Origin: Acanthacorydalis orientalis | Lineage: Eukaryota; Arthropoda; Insecta; Megaloptera; Corydalidae | NCBI GenBank assembly: GCA_034766995.1 | Contig: CM068317.1 | Location: forward strand, 15,025,255-15,089,254 | Length of the DNA stretch: 64,000 nt | Reading direction: 5' to 3' | Shown: in pieces, positions 1 to 9,792 of the stretch | How positions within the stretch are numbered: position 1 is the stretch's first letter | How the letters are laid out: every line of letters begins with the position of its first letter | Notes under the pieces: generated by a model | Seen by the model: the letters and a program-made list of their open reading frames with translations, nothing else | Databases searched by the model: none | What the model was told of the DNA's origin: nothing | Translations under genes and position numbers: made by a program

Positions 1-234
1 TACTACTCGCTCTTGCTTCTTAACCTTCAGTCACAAATGATCATTCGGTTGAATAAGAATCGAGGTTGAGTATAAAATTTTATATACAGTGCCACCTGTC
101 GTACCGCAAATTATGGTAGAGCAACGATGTCTTTCATCTCCCTGCGCTTTTACTCTACATAGCTGACTGTAATTAAGGGGCACCGAATAACGAACACCGA
201 AGCGCTTTAAATGGTCGTTTCTATTCTACAAATC

Positions 235-288
235 GTTCCCTCTCGTACCATAACAGGGCTCCCGAGGTGTTGTGGTACGACAGGGAGC
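235..288. other. Near-perfect hairpin, precursor-like
   Basis: An inverted repeat of about 21 bp. The 5' arm (235-255, core CTCGTACCATAACA) pairs with the 3' arm (268-288, core TGTTGTGGTACGA) around a 12-nt loop (256-267). I count one C-C mismatch and two G-U wobbles. The stretch is richer in GC than its surroundings. Size and shape would fit a short-hairpin RNA precursor or a small palindromic repeat remnant; nothing in the sequence decides between them. Confidence 0.4.
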
Positions 289-1229
289 ATTGCATTTCAT
301 AACTTTGGTACTAGTTGCTCGATTTAAAACAAATTAATGGTTTTGAATTTTCTGATCGACTATTTAATTATGGAAATATCAAATCTAATCGGAAAAAAAT
401 AAAAAGTGAAACTAAAATAAAATGTAAATAATATCCAGATCGATCATTATTGCATGAAATACAAATAATAGATTTTTCTGTTGTAAATATTTTTTATATT
501 CTATGCAAAATAATGTTTGAAGGAGCTACACCTACCTAGAGGCTTGAAAAAAAAGGTTCAAATTCGGAATTTGCTTTCTCTGAAAATATAGATGATAATG
601 AAAGATTTTTTAAAAATAAAAGGTAAATTTAATGAGAGCATTTCGCTGAAAAAAATATTCCAAAATATTAAAAAAAAGAGGAGGTATGTTCGCCAACAAA
701 GAATGGCATTTTTTTTTTGGAAATTCGGTTGTGAACGTTGTCTAGCTGAAACGGACCATCTGAAATCAAAAAATTAAACACGGTTTTAAAGTTAGTTACA
801 AATATAATAAACTAACATCCAACTATTTTAAAAATCTTTATCTTTAAAAATTGCATTGAGCAGAACTTAAGCTTGAAAAAATCTATGAAAAATGTCATTA
901 TTTTTACGTTTCTTTTTATTTAAAAAAAAATCAAAATGTAATTCGATTAATAATATTTCTTAGCGTATATCTCGAAAATTTGAAAACAACCAATCAATCG
1001 ATTCTCTAAATATACGGGACACTGTCTTTGAAAACAGTGTTTCGAGAGAAACTCATTTAAAGTCACAAGTATGTTTCAGCTTTAGTTAGTTAAGTGCTTT
1101 ACGAAGAACTTTATAACTTCGTCAATTTTACAGATATCAATATAAAATTTTCAGGATATATTTTTAAGATTTATAAAACATAAAAATTTCAAAAACATTT
1201 TTTTTTGATTCATAGGCAGGTGTAGCTTC
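289..1229. other. AT-rich stretch, no gene seen
   Basis: No coding-like frame, RNA gene or element end recognised. Only short A/T runs and a 61-codon frame with low-complexity composition (592-777), which I regard as chance. Confidence 0.5.
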
Positions 1230-1431
1230 TTAACACTAAACATACCACCACGCCCGGTCAAATGCCCGGTTTTAAAATTCGATTCAAAATTCTGCATTCA
1301 TTTTTATTTCTTTCGTCCATTTGACTTTACGACAATCTTATATTATCTGTTCAATCAATTTTTCTATTTTTATCGTTCTTTTTGTTTAGTTTTTCGCCGA
1401 GAAACATTTATAGTCTGGCTTGTCTACCGCA

Positions 1432-1449
1432 ACCGGTCATTTGACCGGT
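1432..1449. repeat. Subterminal palindrome of the piggyBac-like element
   Basis: ACCGGTCATTTGACCGGT is a perfect 8+2+8 inverted repeat about 200 bp inside the left end. A related motif lies at 1252-1270 and another near the right end (5372-5389). Repeated inward motifs near both ends are typical transposase-binding sites in this superfamily; that role is inferred. Confidence 0.6.
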
Positions 1450-1870
1450 CGACAAATTAACGAACTTTTATAAAGTTATTTGATCCGGATCTCAGTTCTG
1501 AATAGAACTCAGATCTTGATAGCTACGAATGAAAACTTCTGAATATGGCATGTCTTTGATTATCACTGGCGTGAGAAATTGAAATATAATCTGAATGACT
1601 TGCTATCAGGCAACGCGACAAATAAGCGATTTATTGATCTGAGATTTTCAGAATAAACGCTCCGTAGTAAATATTTATGAGAACTGTGTAATACACGTAT
1701 GGCGAGATCATTAGACAGGATCATTTTGAGGGTATCAGAAGGAACATCGAAGTTTAAAAGCAATCAAGCAAGAGAAAGGGTGAACAAATCTTATAATACT
1801 CGGTGCTTAGTTTTTTTTATGTTATCTGTACTATTTTATTTCTGAGTTTTATCCCTACATATATTTCAAG

Positions 1871-4075
1871 ATGTTCAGCGATGGAGTTTTGGAAAAAATA
1901 ACTAATATAGTGAAGAGTGTTCAGAAATTAGTGAAGGTAATCGATATTCTGATCCTGAAGATGACCAAATTGAAAATGAAGATTATTTATTTAACACTGA
2001 CGATGATTTCTCAAACATTAACGATGAAGAGGGAAACATCTTGAATGCACGTAGAGGACAAAATCGAAAAAAATGTCTATCAAGTTCAGAAAACGAGAAT
2101 GACGAAAATGACCAGAGCAATGAAGTGAGTTTTGATAAAACTGCTTGGCAACAAATAAAAGAAGATCCAATATCTGGAAAACCACCGTTTCATCATAGTT
2201 TCAGAGAAGTATCAGCTCCATACCAAGCGAAATATGTCTTTTTTCTTTAATAACATATTATGAACGGTAAATCAAGAACTGCATTTTTTTTTGATAATTG
2301 ACAATCATATTGTTGAACACATACGAAAATATATAGAGGTAGAAGCGTTTCGAGTAGGAAATAAATGGGATCTGGCTACAATAAAGTTATATGCATTTAT
2401 TACTATTTTGTACGCATGTAGTGCAAAAATCAAATCAAGTAAAAAATTTGTCTCTATTATATTTATGGAACACGAAAGAAATATTGTGATCGAAAATTTC
2501 TTCACGAGTTTATCACTAGCAACAAAACTTCAAAAAAATAAGACGAAATTAGTTGGAACTCTTCGAGGTAATAAAAAAGAATTGCCGAAACTTGAAAAGT
2601 AAAAAAAGGATAATATGGTATGTTTCTCTACGTTAATTTATAAATCAAGTTATTATATAATTATAATCTTACAATTTATAAAAGCAAACCGAACAAAAAT
2701 ATTCTTTTACTAACAAGGCGAAAATACGACTTCGAAAATTGACTTTGGGACCAAACTTCGTGTAGTGATAGGGTGCCTCAAAGGTATTAATATAGTAACG
2801 TACTAGCTCGCGTTATAGAGCCATTTTCAAGAAAAAAGGCTCCAAAGTTTCCACATCAGACACGAGAGAAAAATTTTTAATCTTTGTCAACTACGTTGCT
2901 AGCTGGTAGGTAGCGAGCCGGCTCGAAGTGTCTAATGTGTCAGATTCGAATCTCGTTCGATTCATGCAGTTTTTTTTCTTCACTTTTAATGCATTTTATT
3001 AAAAAAAATATTTAAATAAAGAAGAAATAACATTTTCTTCCAATTGTCTTTCAAAAAAAGGCTCTTTTTTAAATTTTTACAATTTTATTTCAGAAAATGA
3101 TTTTTTCTCGAATTTCTTTAATTTTTAGCGTTATTTTGCAAACATATTCGTATATTAAAGTGTTCATGTTTGTAAAATAATGCAAAAAATTTAAAAAATC
3201 GTGAAAAAATCATTTTCTGAAATAAAATTGTAAATATTCAAAAAAGAGCGTTTTTCGAAAGAAAATTGCAAGAAAATGTTATTTCATCTTTATTTAAATA
3301 TTTTTTCAATTAAATTATTAAAAGCATTAAATAATTATTCAGTGAAGGGAAAAAACTGCATGAATCGAGCGAGACTCAAATCTGACACGTTAGACACTTG
3401 AAGCCGATTCGCTGCCACCCAGCTATAAACCTAGTTTCCAAAGCTTAAAAAGTTTTCTCTCGTAAGCCTAATGCGGAAACTTTGGAGCCTTGTTTCTCGA
3501 AAATGGCTCTACAGTGCGAGCTAGTACGTTACTATATTAATACTTTTGGTGTACCCTACCACCACACAAAGTTTGGTCCAAAGTCAATTTCTGAGGTTGT
3601 AACCCTCCCCTTGTAAGCTCAAAATATATCTGTCAAAATCGAAAACATCGTAAAGCGAATACCTGAAACAGTAGAATCTAATAATAATATTAAATTCGAT
3701 GTAGACATGACTGACCAAATGTCGAGAAAGTATAGTGTAAAATCGAAATCTTGTAGATGGTCTCTTCAAATTGTCTTCAACATTGTTGATTTAGCTGGTA
3801 TCAATGCATGTGTTCTGTACAAAGAAGCAACTGGAGAAAATATATCAAAACAAGAATTCTTATTTCAACTAGAAGAATATTTTTTCCATGGAACACCAGG
3901 AATTGCAAAAAGAAAAGAAGGAAAACATGTAGGGAACATCAGTAATCTAAGTAATATTTCATATTTACGAAAAACATGCCAAATAGGATATAGTAAAGAT
4001 AATAAAACTATCAAAACTTGTATGAAGTGCAAAAAATATGTCTGCGGAAAATGCATAATGGAAAAACCCATCTGA
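1871..4075 (+). pseudogene. piggyBac-like transposase, broken
   Basis: Relic of a DDE transposase that would cut and paste the surrounding element at TTAA. An acidic Asp/Glu-rich N-terminal segment (about 1910-2040) runs into TAW..I..DPISG..HHSFREVS (2140-2220). A second block (2291-2602) holds the conserved start of the catalytic core and then jumps to NFFTSL..A, so the part carrying the first catalytic Asp residues is deleted. The C-terminal block (3617-4075) contains DMTDQMSRKYSVKSKSCRW and a Cys-rich end (CMKCKKYVCGKC), the usual piggyBac zinc-binding tail. Besides the deletion there are stops and a 900-bp insertion at 2714-3613. It cannot be functional. Family assignment is firm; the start at 1871 is only the first plausible ATG. 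Confidence 0.85.
2714..3613. mobile_element. 900-bp fold-back element inside the piggyBac gene
   Basis: Two arms of about 430-440 bp are imperfect reverse complements around a centre near 3157, so almost the whole element is one hairpin. Ends are CAAGG...CCTTG, flanked by TAA on both sides (2711-2713, 3614-3616). Removing the element plus one TAA rejoins the piggyBac reading frame: codons for KIFFY before it and AQNISVKIEN after it, as expected in the family. This fixes the boundaries and a 3-bp duplication. A 3-bp TWA duplication is the habit of PIF/Harbinger elements, so a PIF/Harbinger fold-back MITE is my best guess. No coding capacity was seen. Confidence 0.75.
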
Positions 4076-4186
4076 AAAAAATGCGGTCTAGAAAATTAAA
4101 TATTTATCAATTATCTCTAAATTAAAAAAAATGAATTTGTTTTTTTCCCGTTTTAGTTAAAAATAAAAAATATTTTTATTATATTA

Positions 4187-5269
4187 TTGGGTGTTGGAAT
4201 TAATTCGTAACGTTTTCTTCTTGAAAAAAGATTGTTTATTTTAAATCAAATTGAAAAAACGTATCATTCAAAGTATTGTCTATCGTTAACCACTACTTTT
4301 TTCCATATTTCGGGCAGGAGACGAATACCATGTCGGGAGAACGCCTCGTCTTTAGATGCAATCCCCGAATCGACCCATTTTTTGCAATCTTCATAAAAAT
4401 TGAGCTTCTGCCCAGGATAGGCCACGACTCATCAATCGAAACAAGTGGTAATCAGAGGCTGGGGTAGGATTTCCTATTTGAGCGTTTCCAAGTATGTTTT
4501 GACCGGTTTTGCGACTTACGGACGAGCACTGTCGTGCTGCAAAATCACATTGTTGTGTCTTTCAAAGTATTTCGGCCGTTTTTCCTTCAATGCACGGCTC
4601 AAGCGCATCAAATGTAGTCGATAGTGATCCCCAGTGATGGTTTTATTCTGTTCGAGCAGCTCATAGTAGATCACACCCTTATAATCCCACCAAATACAAA
4701 GCATGAGCTTGGATCCATGGATATTTTGCTTCGCCACTGGTGTTGATGGTTGGCCGGTCTTAACCCATGACTTTTTGCGCTTGAAATTGTCGTAATCGAT
4801 CCACTTTTCATCGCCCGTAACAATTTGTTGCAAAAATCTCTTCCTTTTCTCCCGTTAAAGCAGCAGTTCGCAGGTGGAAAAACGCCTTTCAACGTCTCTC
4901 GGTTTCAATTCGTATGGGACCAACTTTCTTTGCTTTTGGATCATTCCCATTGCTTTAAGGCGTTTCCTACCGTTAAAAAGTCAACTCCCAACGATTCAGA
5001 CAATTCTTGAAGTGTTTGACATGGGTCTTCATTAAGCAATGCCTCCAATTCTTCGTCGTCGAACTTTTTCGGCTGTTCAGGTCGTTCCTTGTCTTCCAAG
5101 TCGAAATCACCACTTTTAAAACGTGCCAACCAGTTCCAACACGTTTGCTCAGCTAGAGCATGATCACCATAAACTTCCACTAAAATACGACGACTTTCGG
5201 TAGCACTTTTTTTCATGTTAAAGTAATGAAGTAAAACTCCCCTCAAAAACAATTAATTCCAACACCTAA
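4187..5269 (-). mobile_element. mariner transposon nested in the piggyBac element
   Basis: Terminal inverted repeats TTGGGTGTTGGAATTAATTC (left) and TTAGGTGTTGGAATTAATTG (right, complement), flanked by TA on both sides (4185-4186, 5270-5271). It lies downstream of the piggyBac transposase relic, in the opposite orientation, and is 1083 bp long. It must be younger than its host element. Confidence 0.9.
4264..5252 (-). pseudogene. mariner transposase, frameshifted
   Basis: The N-terminal helix-turn-helix part (5252-4941) contains ESRRILVEVYGDHALAEQTC and a second helix-turn-helix (LQELSESLGVDFLTVGNALK). The catalytic part (4833-4516) has TGDEKWIDYDN (first Asp), CIWWDYKG and LQHDSARP (second Asp). 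The third motif (SDYHLF) survives in another frame at about 4430 after a small deletion that removed the PYSPDLAP part. The gene ends NDRQYFE at 4264. At least two frameshifts make it inactive. The family is the DD34D mariner group; I judge it irritans-like, with less certainty. Confidence 0.85.
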
Positions 5270-5371
5270 TATTTTTTTAATATTATCTAAAAGTTATTTA
5301 GTGCATCATTTCCCATATTAAATTGATAATTATCTACATTCAACTCGGAAAAATATGACCTTTATTTCATA

Positions 5372-5389
5372 ACTGGTCATTGGACCGGT
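5372..5389. repeat. Right subterminal palindrome of the piggyBac-like element
   Basis: ACTGGTCATTGGACCGGT, an imperfect copy of the palindrome at 1432-1449, about 40 bp inside the right terminal repeat. Confidence 0.6.
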
Positions 5390-5433
5390 TATGGTAGAAA
5401 TAGGCATATAAGTGCCGGTACGTTCAGTGTTAA

Positions 5434-6221
5434 GTAAAGTATGTTTTATATTTTTTTGAAAATTAACGGCAGATGTTAGTTCTTTCTACATTGAAATCTA
5501 TACTAATCAATATTCATATAATAATCTAATAAAATCTTTTATCTATTATTTCAGCAAGTTTAATATAACTTCCATAATTATTCTCATCAAATTCTATTTC
5601 ACATCAAGTCTTTCTAGCTGAAATATTTTTTACCATAAATAGAATAATAAATCAGTATTTTCACAAATTCGTCCGTGATCATTTTATGTCATTGCATTAT
5701 AAGTTCTTTCGCGAAAAATTCTAGAGACACTAGTCCTAAAATTTTTGAGTCGGTATGATTAGAGAAAATTTGCTGAGTTTGCTGTACAAAACCATGAAAT
5801 ATGAATAGGCTGGAGATTCTAGGCACTGAAAAAGGTCGCGCTCTCTTACTAGCTCGTCAATGTCGAGAGACGTTGCTTGTTAACAACTCAGTTGCCGCCT
5901 TCCTATGAACCTTCAAATAATATTTATCTGGTTTTGACAGCAATTATTGATGAAATGCAAATCTATTTTTAAGTAACACTAACTGTCTATCTATAGACAC
6001 ATTGTCGCTTTCTTTGTAATATTTTCAATTTTTTTATTAAAGAAATCCAAATATTCTTTAATAAGTGAAAAATTTACCTTAGACTTTACAATTAGATTGA
6101 ATCGACTTGTTATTAAAATCCAAAATATAGTATAGTGATGTTTCTATTTTTATAATTTTGTTCAGTTTTCATATTTTTGTATCAAATTATTTTTCAACAT
6201 GCACGTGAGAAATATGAAATA
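5434..6221. other. AT-rich stretch, no gene seen
   Basis: No supported feature. A slightly GC-richer patch (5800-5910) shows no open frame or element end. Confidence 0.5.
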
Positions 6222-6372
6222 TGAAGTAAGAAAATAATTGCTGTTTTTGTCTTCTGAATTCTAACCTTAATTTTTTCAATAAAAGTGTTATTTCATCGTA
6301 TTCGTGTTAATATAATTTTAAAGTATATTTTTCGATTTGTATTTTGGTAACATCGACATTAGTTTTATTGGA
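6222..6372 (+). mobile_element. 5' fragment of the mariner deletion-derivative family
   Basis: Shares about 140 bp (AAAATAATTGC..., then a stretch ending TAACATCGAC) with the 5' end of the copy at 50138-50709. Only the end and 5' untranslated part remain; the coding part is lost. Confidence 0.65.
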
Positions 6373-6379
6373 CCAGTCG

Positions 6380-6607
6380 TTGGACCAGTGGTGACGAATC
6401 GGCGCAAAAAGACCTGCTAATTTTTTTAAAATTTTTTCGCCAACTGCTACAATACTCGTTTCAAACATCTATAGAACGTGAAGAACGCATCGCTTCTGGT
6501 TGAAATTTCGCATATACTGTTTGAAGAATGACACTTGATAGCTGTGACGTTACCAAATGAATGGTGGCGCCACATCTTAGAAATTTACCAAACTTATCAA
6601 ACGACCC
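6380..6607 (-). mobile_element. Probable DNA-transposon end fragment
   Basis: Read on the minus strand, it begins CAAGGGTCGTTTGATAAGTT and continues with a GATGTGGCGCCACC motif. This resembles the 5' end and leader of mariner-type elements common in insects. No transposase follows and no second end was found. Assignment rests on recollection of such ends, so it is tentative. Confidence 0.35.
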
Positions 6608-7596
6608 TTGTTTATAAGAGAACCAGTGTTAAATGTGTTAAAATGTATAGTAAATACGTTTTTATGAAAACAAATTAGTGAATGTTCAACAGAAAATAAT
6701 ATAAATATCATGAAAACTGATGGTACAAAACAGAAAACTTATATTCTGAAACATATATCTAGATGTGTTGATTTACTTTGTGTAACATCTGTAATTGGTA
6801 TTATCGTTAGAAACGAGAAACGAAAAAGTTTCAAAGCGATAAGACTCTCTTTCTATAATGGAAGTGCGTTCGGGCGGCTTGTTTTTAAACACTTATTGTG
6901 ATTTCACGCATCCCGTTTAAAGTTTAATAAGTATTCCTCGAACGAAATGTCACTTGAAATCCGTGTTGACACGTCTCTCTGTACGCAACGGAGCGCAAGT
7001 TTTCCGCCACCAGGAGAATTTTACATCACCTTCTGCACTGAATACATAATCAACGTTAGTACGCGCGGAATTATTATTACTATCATTCTTGACGAAAAGT
7101 TTCATCTGAGATTCCGCCGACACGAATACTGACGTGTATCTTGATGAGCCGGACGTGTGCAGATGGGTGAAAATATGGCTGGACAAATAACATTTCGTTC
7201 AGCTGCGAATTTTTATTATGTAAATAATCATCCGTGTAACTGTTTGCTTAAACGTTTTTTTCGATAATCATTGGTGTTAGCTCCAACACTTTTTGAACGA
7301 AAAAATAAATAATATACATATCTAAAAAATAAACAGTTATTTTTGTCTTATGATAATAATCAGTCGAATTTCTACAGAGAAAAATGTCGCGGTTATTAAT
7401 CTGAAATAACAGTATCGAGAATGTTGATTCCATTAGTTTTATTTTATAAATATTACAACTTTACCTTTTCCATTTTGTTTTACAATATTGTGTTGATATA
7501 TTTTTTTTTTTTTTTGATTTATTTGATCTCTACGAACAGTTTGATCTAATTATGAAACTGAATAGAAATAAAATCATAAGATACTTCTGTGTAATA
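6608..7596. other. No gene; CpG-richer patch with inverted repeat
   Basis: Short open frames on both strands (6710-7186) have no recognisable motif. The repeat CGAACGAAATGT (about 6939) recurs inverted as ACATTTCGTTCAG (about 7191), enclosing some 240 bp. It could be a small MITE, but no target duplication is evident. Confidence 0.35.
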
Positions 7597-8811
7597 CGAG
7601 GGTAGAGTGATAATTACCCGTGTTTGACAAGAGATGGCACCACTGATATTAGACTGCCATACCTTTTAACAGTATTATCTTTCAAATTACTGCTTTCAAA
7701 GTTTAAGCACAATATGTTAATCAGCTTAGATTCGATAGTCATTCAAAGTAAGCAAATATTGCTCTTTTTTAAATTTGGAAAAAATCAGTATCGGTTAATG
7801 ATTAGATTTTTGTTTTTGGATCGGAAAACTTGTGCAGAAATTAATGAAAAGCTACACACTGTGTACGGGGACTCTGCAATTTCGATGACAACAGTCAGAT
7901 ATTGGTTCAATGAATTTAAACGTGGTCGTACAAGCGTTTGTGATGAAGAACATCCAGGTCGTTCAATTGAGGTGAATACTGAAGAGATAATTGTAAAAAT
8001 TTATGGCATTGTTTTAAATGATCGTAAAATTATATTGTATGAGATAGTTGAAGTAGTAGGCATCTCAGATGAACGTGTACCGAACATATTACATGAACAT
8101 TTGTATAAAGAAAAGTTTTCTGCCAGACGGGTGGTGCTTTGACTCACAATCGACCAAAAACGAATATAAATGAACATTTCAAAGGAGGGTTTAACGATGT
8201 TTAAACGTAACCGACATGAATTTTTACGTCAATAAATAACCGTTGATAAAACATGAATCCATCACCATACATCTGAAACGAAAGAGAAGTCAAAACAATG
8301 GACTTCTTCCGGCGAATGTGTATTAAAGAAGGCAAAAGTTATTGCATCAGCTGGAATGGTTATTGCGACTGTTTTGTGGAATGCTTGTGAAATATTACTA
8401 ATCGACTATCTTGAAAAAGGTAAAATAATAACAGAAGCCTACTATAGATCATTATTTGATCAGCTGAATGATTAAATCAAAAAAGTCCTCATTTGGCAAA
8501 GAAAAAATTGTTCCTCTTTCTGGACAATGCACTGGCAAACAAATGTGATACATTGAAACGTTGAGAAAATTAAAGTAGGTGAATTTATATTACGTTCGGG
8601 ATCATTTACGTCTAATTATGTCTAGTTCAATATAGAAATTTGAGAGCCTACATTTTAAAATACATTTTCAAAACTCTGAAGCGAATCAAATTTGATATTT
8701 CCGCATCCCCTTACGGATCAGAACTAAAACCATCTGATTTCCATTTATTTCAATCACTCAAGTGTAATTCCGAAGGAAAGAATTTCAAGGGAAAGTATTG
8801 TTCTATATAAC
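7597..8811 (+). mobile_element. mariner element A, 3'-truncated
   Basis: The 5' end CGAGGGTAGAGTGATAATTA follows TA. The same end type occurs at 48144. A transposase relic follows. The expected right terminal repeat is absent; at about 8812 the sequence passes directly into the N-terminal coding part of a different mariner. Confidence 0.75.
7624..8795 (+). pseudogene. mariner transposase A, degraded
   Basis: The open part (to 8142) holds the DNA-binding domain: RKTCAEINEKLHTVYGDSAI, then RYWFNEFKRGRTSVCDEEHP and PGRSIEV, followed by VEVVGISDERVPNILHEHL, a second helix-turn-helix. Beyond 8142 the frame breaks up, but matches continue: a degraded TWIHH region near 8255, a VLWNA-like second block near 8370, and PSDFHLFQSLK near 8735 (third Asp motif). 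The upstream 130 bases of the open frame (7624-7750) are untranslated leader rather than protein. Multiple stops and frameshifts; inactive. Confidence 0.8.
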
Positions 8812-9640
8812 CTCAAAAAATCAAATTCGAGCTATTTTGTAGTATGAGTTTCAATTTGGACCTTAAGCAACAGAAACTGCTCGAAATATTAAATTTGTTT
8901 TTGGCGAAAAGTCAATAAGAGAACATACAGCTCAACACTGGTACTAAAAATTTCGTAATGGAAAACCTTTGATGATAAGGAGGGACATGGACGTCCTTCA
9001 GCTATAGACAATAATGAATTAGGAACCATTATTGAACCGGACACATGTAAAACAACTTGAGAAGTAGTAGAAGAACTCAATTTTTATCATTCAACAGTTG
9101 TTTGACATTTGAGTCTAATTGGAAAAACAAAAAAGCTGGATAAATAGGTGCCGTATGAAGTCTTCGCTGAGCTTTTTTTGCATAACAAAAATGATCCCGT
9201 TCTTGATCGCATTGTCACATGTGATTAAAAGTGGATTCTCTACAACAATAGGAAATATTTATCACAGTGACTAGACCGAGGAGAAGCACCAAAACGGTTT
9301 ACTGAACCACAGCTTTATGAAAAAAAGATTATGATCTCTCTTTTGATGTCGGAAAGTGGTATCATTCACTACAACTTTTTACATTGTCAGGAAATTGAAA
9401 AAATGCTTGAGAAGTTGTATCATTTACGGCCAACATTAGTCAATCGAATAGGACCAATTCTTCTTTATTACAACGCCCGACCACATGTCTCACAAACGAC
9501 TTTAAAAATTGAAATGAACTGGGTTATGAAACTTTACGTCACCCACCTTATTACCGACAGATAATAAGACAAGATTTCAAAGATCAAGCATCAGCTCAAA
9601 GCGCTTTCGATGAATTCGTTAATTCCAGGACTCCATAATT
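8812..9640 (+). pseudogene. mariner transposase B, degraded
   Basis: The N-terminus QNQIRAIL.YEFQFG..ATETARNI is recognisable at 8812-8890, followed by VPYEVFAEL-like and DRIVTCD.KWILYNN segments (9150-9245). The part at 9331-9564 has YYNARPHVSQTTL (second catalytic motif, with the usual His-Asp changed to Tyr-Tyr) and a broken HPPY. motif. The tail QDFKDQASAQSAFDEFVNS is in another frame near 9575. Loss of the second Asp and many frame breaks show it is dead. Resembles the mariner found in the SETMAR fusion gene of primates. Confidence 0.75.
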
Positions 9641-9792
9641 CTATTTTATAGGAGTAAACAAACTTGTTTCCCGTTGAGAGAAATGTGCGCAGGCCATTGT
9701 TTTTTATTTTGATTAATAAATATATTTTTTTATGATATATGCGTCTTTATACTCCATACGTAAAAACTGCAAGTATTTTTGCACCAACCTAA
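8812..9792 (+). mobile_element. mariner element B, 5'-truncated, SETMAR-like type
   Basis: The right end reads (complement) TTAGGTTGGTGCAAAAATAC at 9773-9792, a classical mariner terminal repeat. The left end is missing: homology starts at the first codons of the transposase, abutting element A. Either B inserted into A and lost its own left end, or a deletion joined the two. Confidence 0.75.

Larger units (their letters stand above)
1234..5429 (+). mobile_element. piggyBac-like transposon with two nested insertions
   Basis: Flanked by the target duplication TTAA (1230-1233 and 5430-5433). The ends are inverted repeats: CACTAAACATACC on the left and CACTGAACGTACC (complement) on the right, differing by two transitions. 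TTAA duplication and short terminal repeats are diagnostic of the piggyBac superfamily, and the broken transposase between them agrees. About 4.2 kb long, because it contains a 900-bp fold-back element (2714-3613) and a 1.08-kb mariner (4187-5269); without them it is about 2.2 kb, a normal piggyBac size. Confidence 0.9.

Noticed and set aside
4276..5010. Plus-strand frames in 4276-4467 and 4825-5010
   Set aside because: Antisense shadows of the minus-strand mariner transposase.
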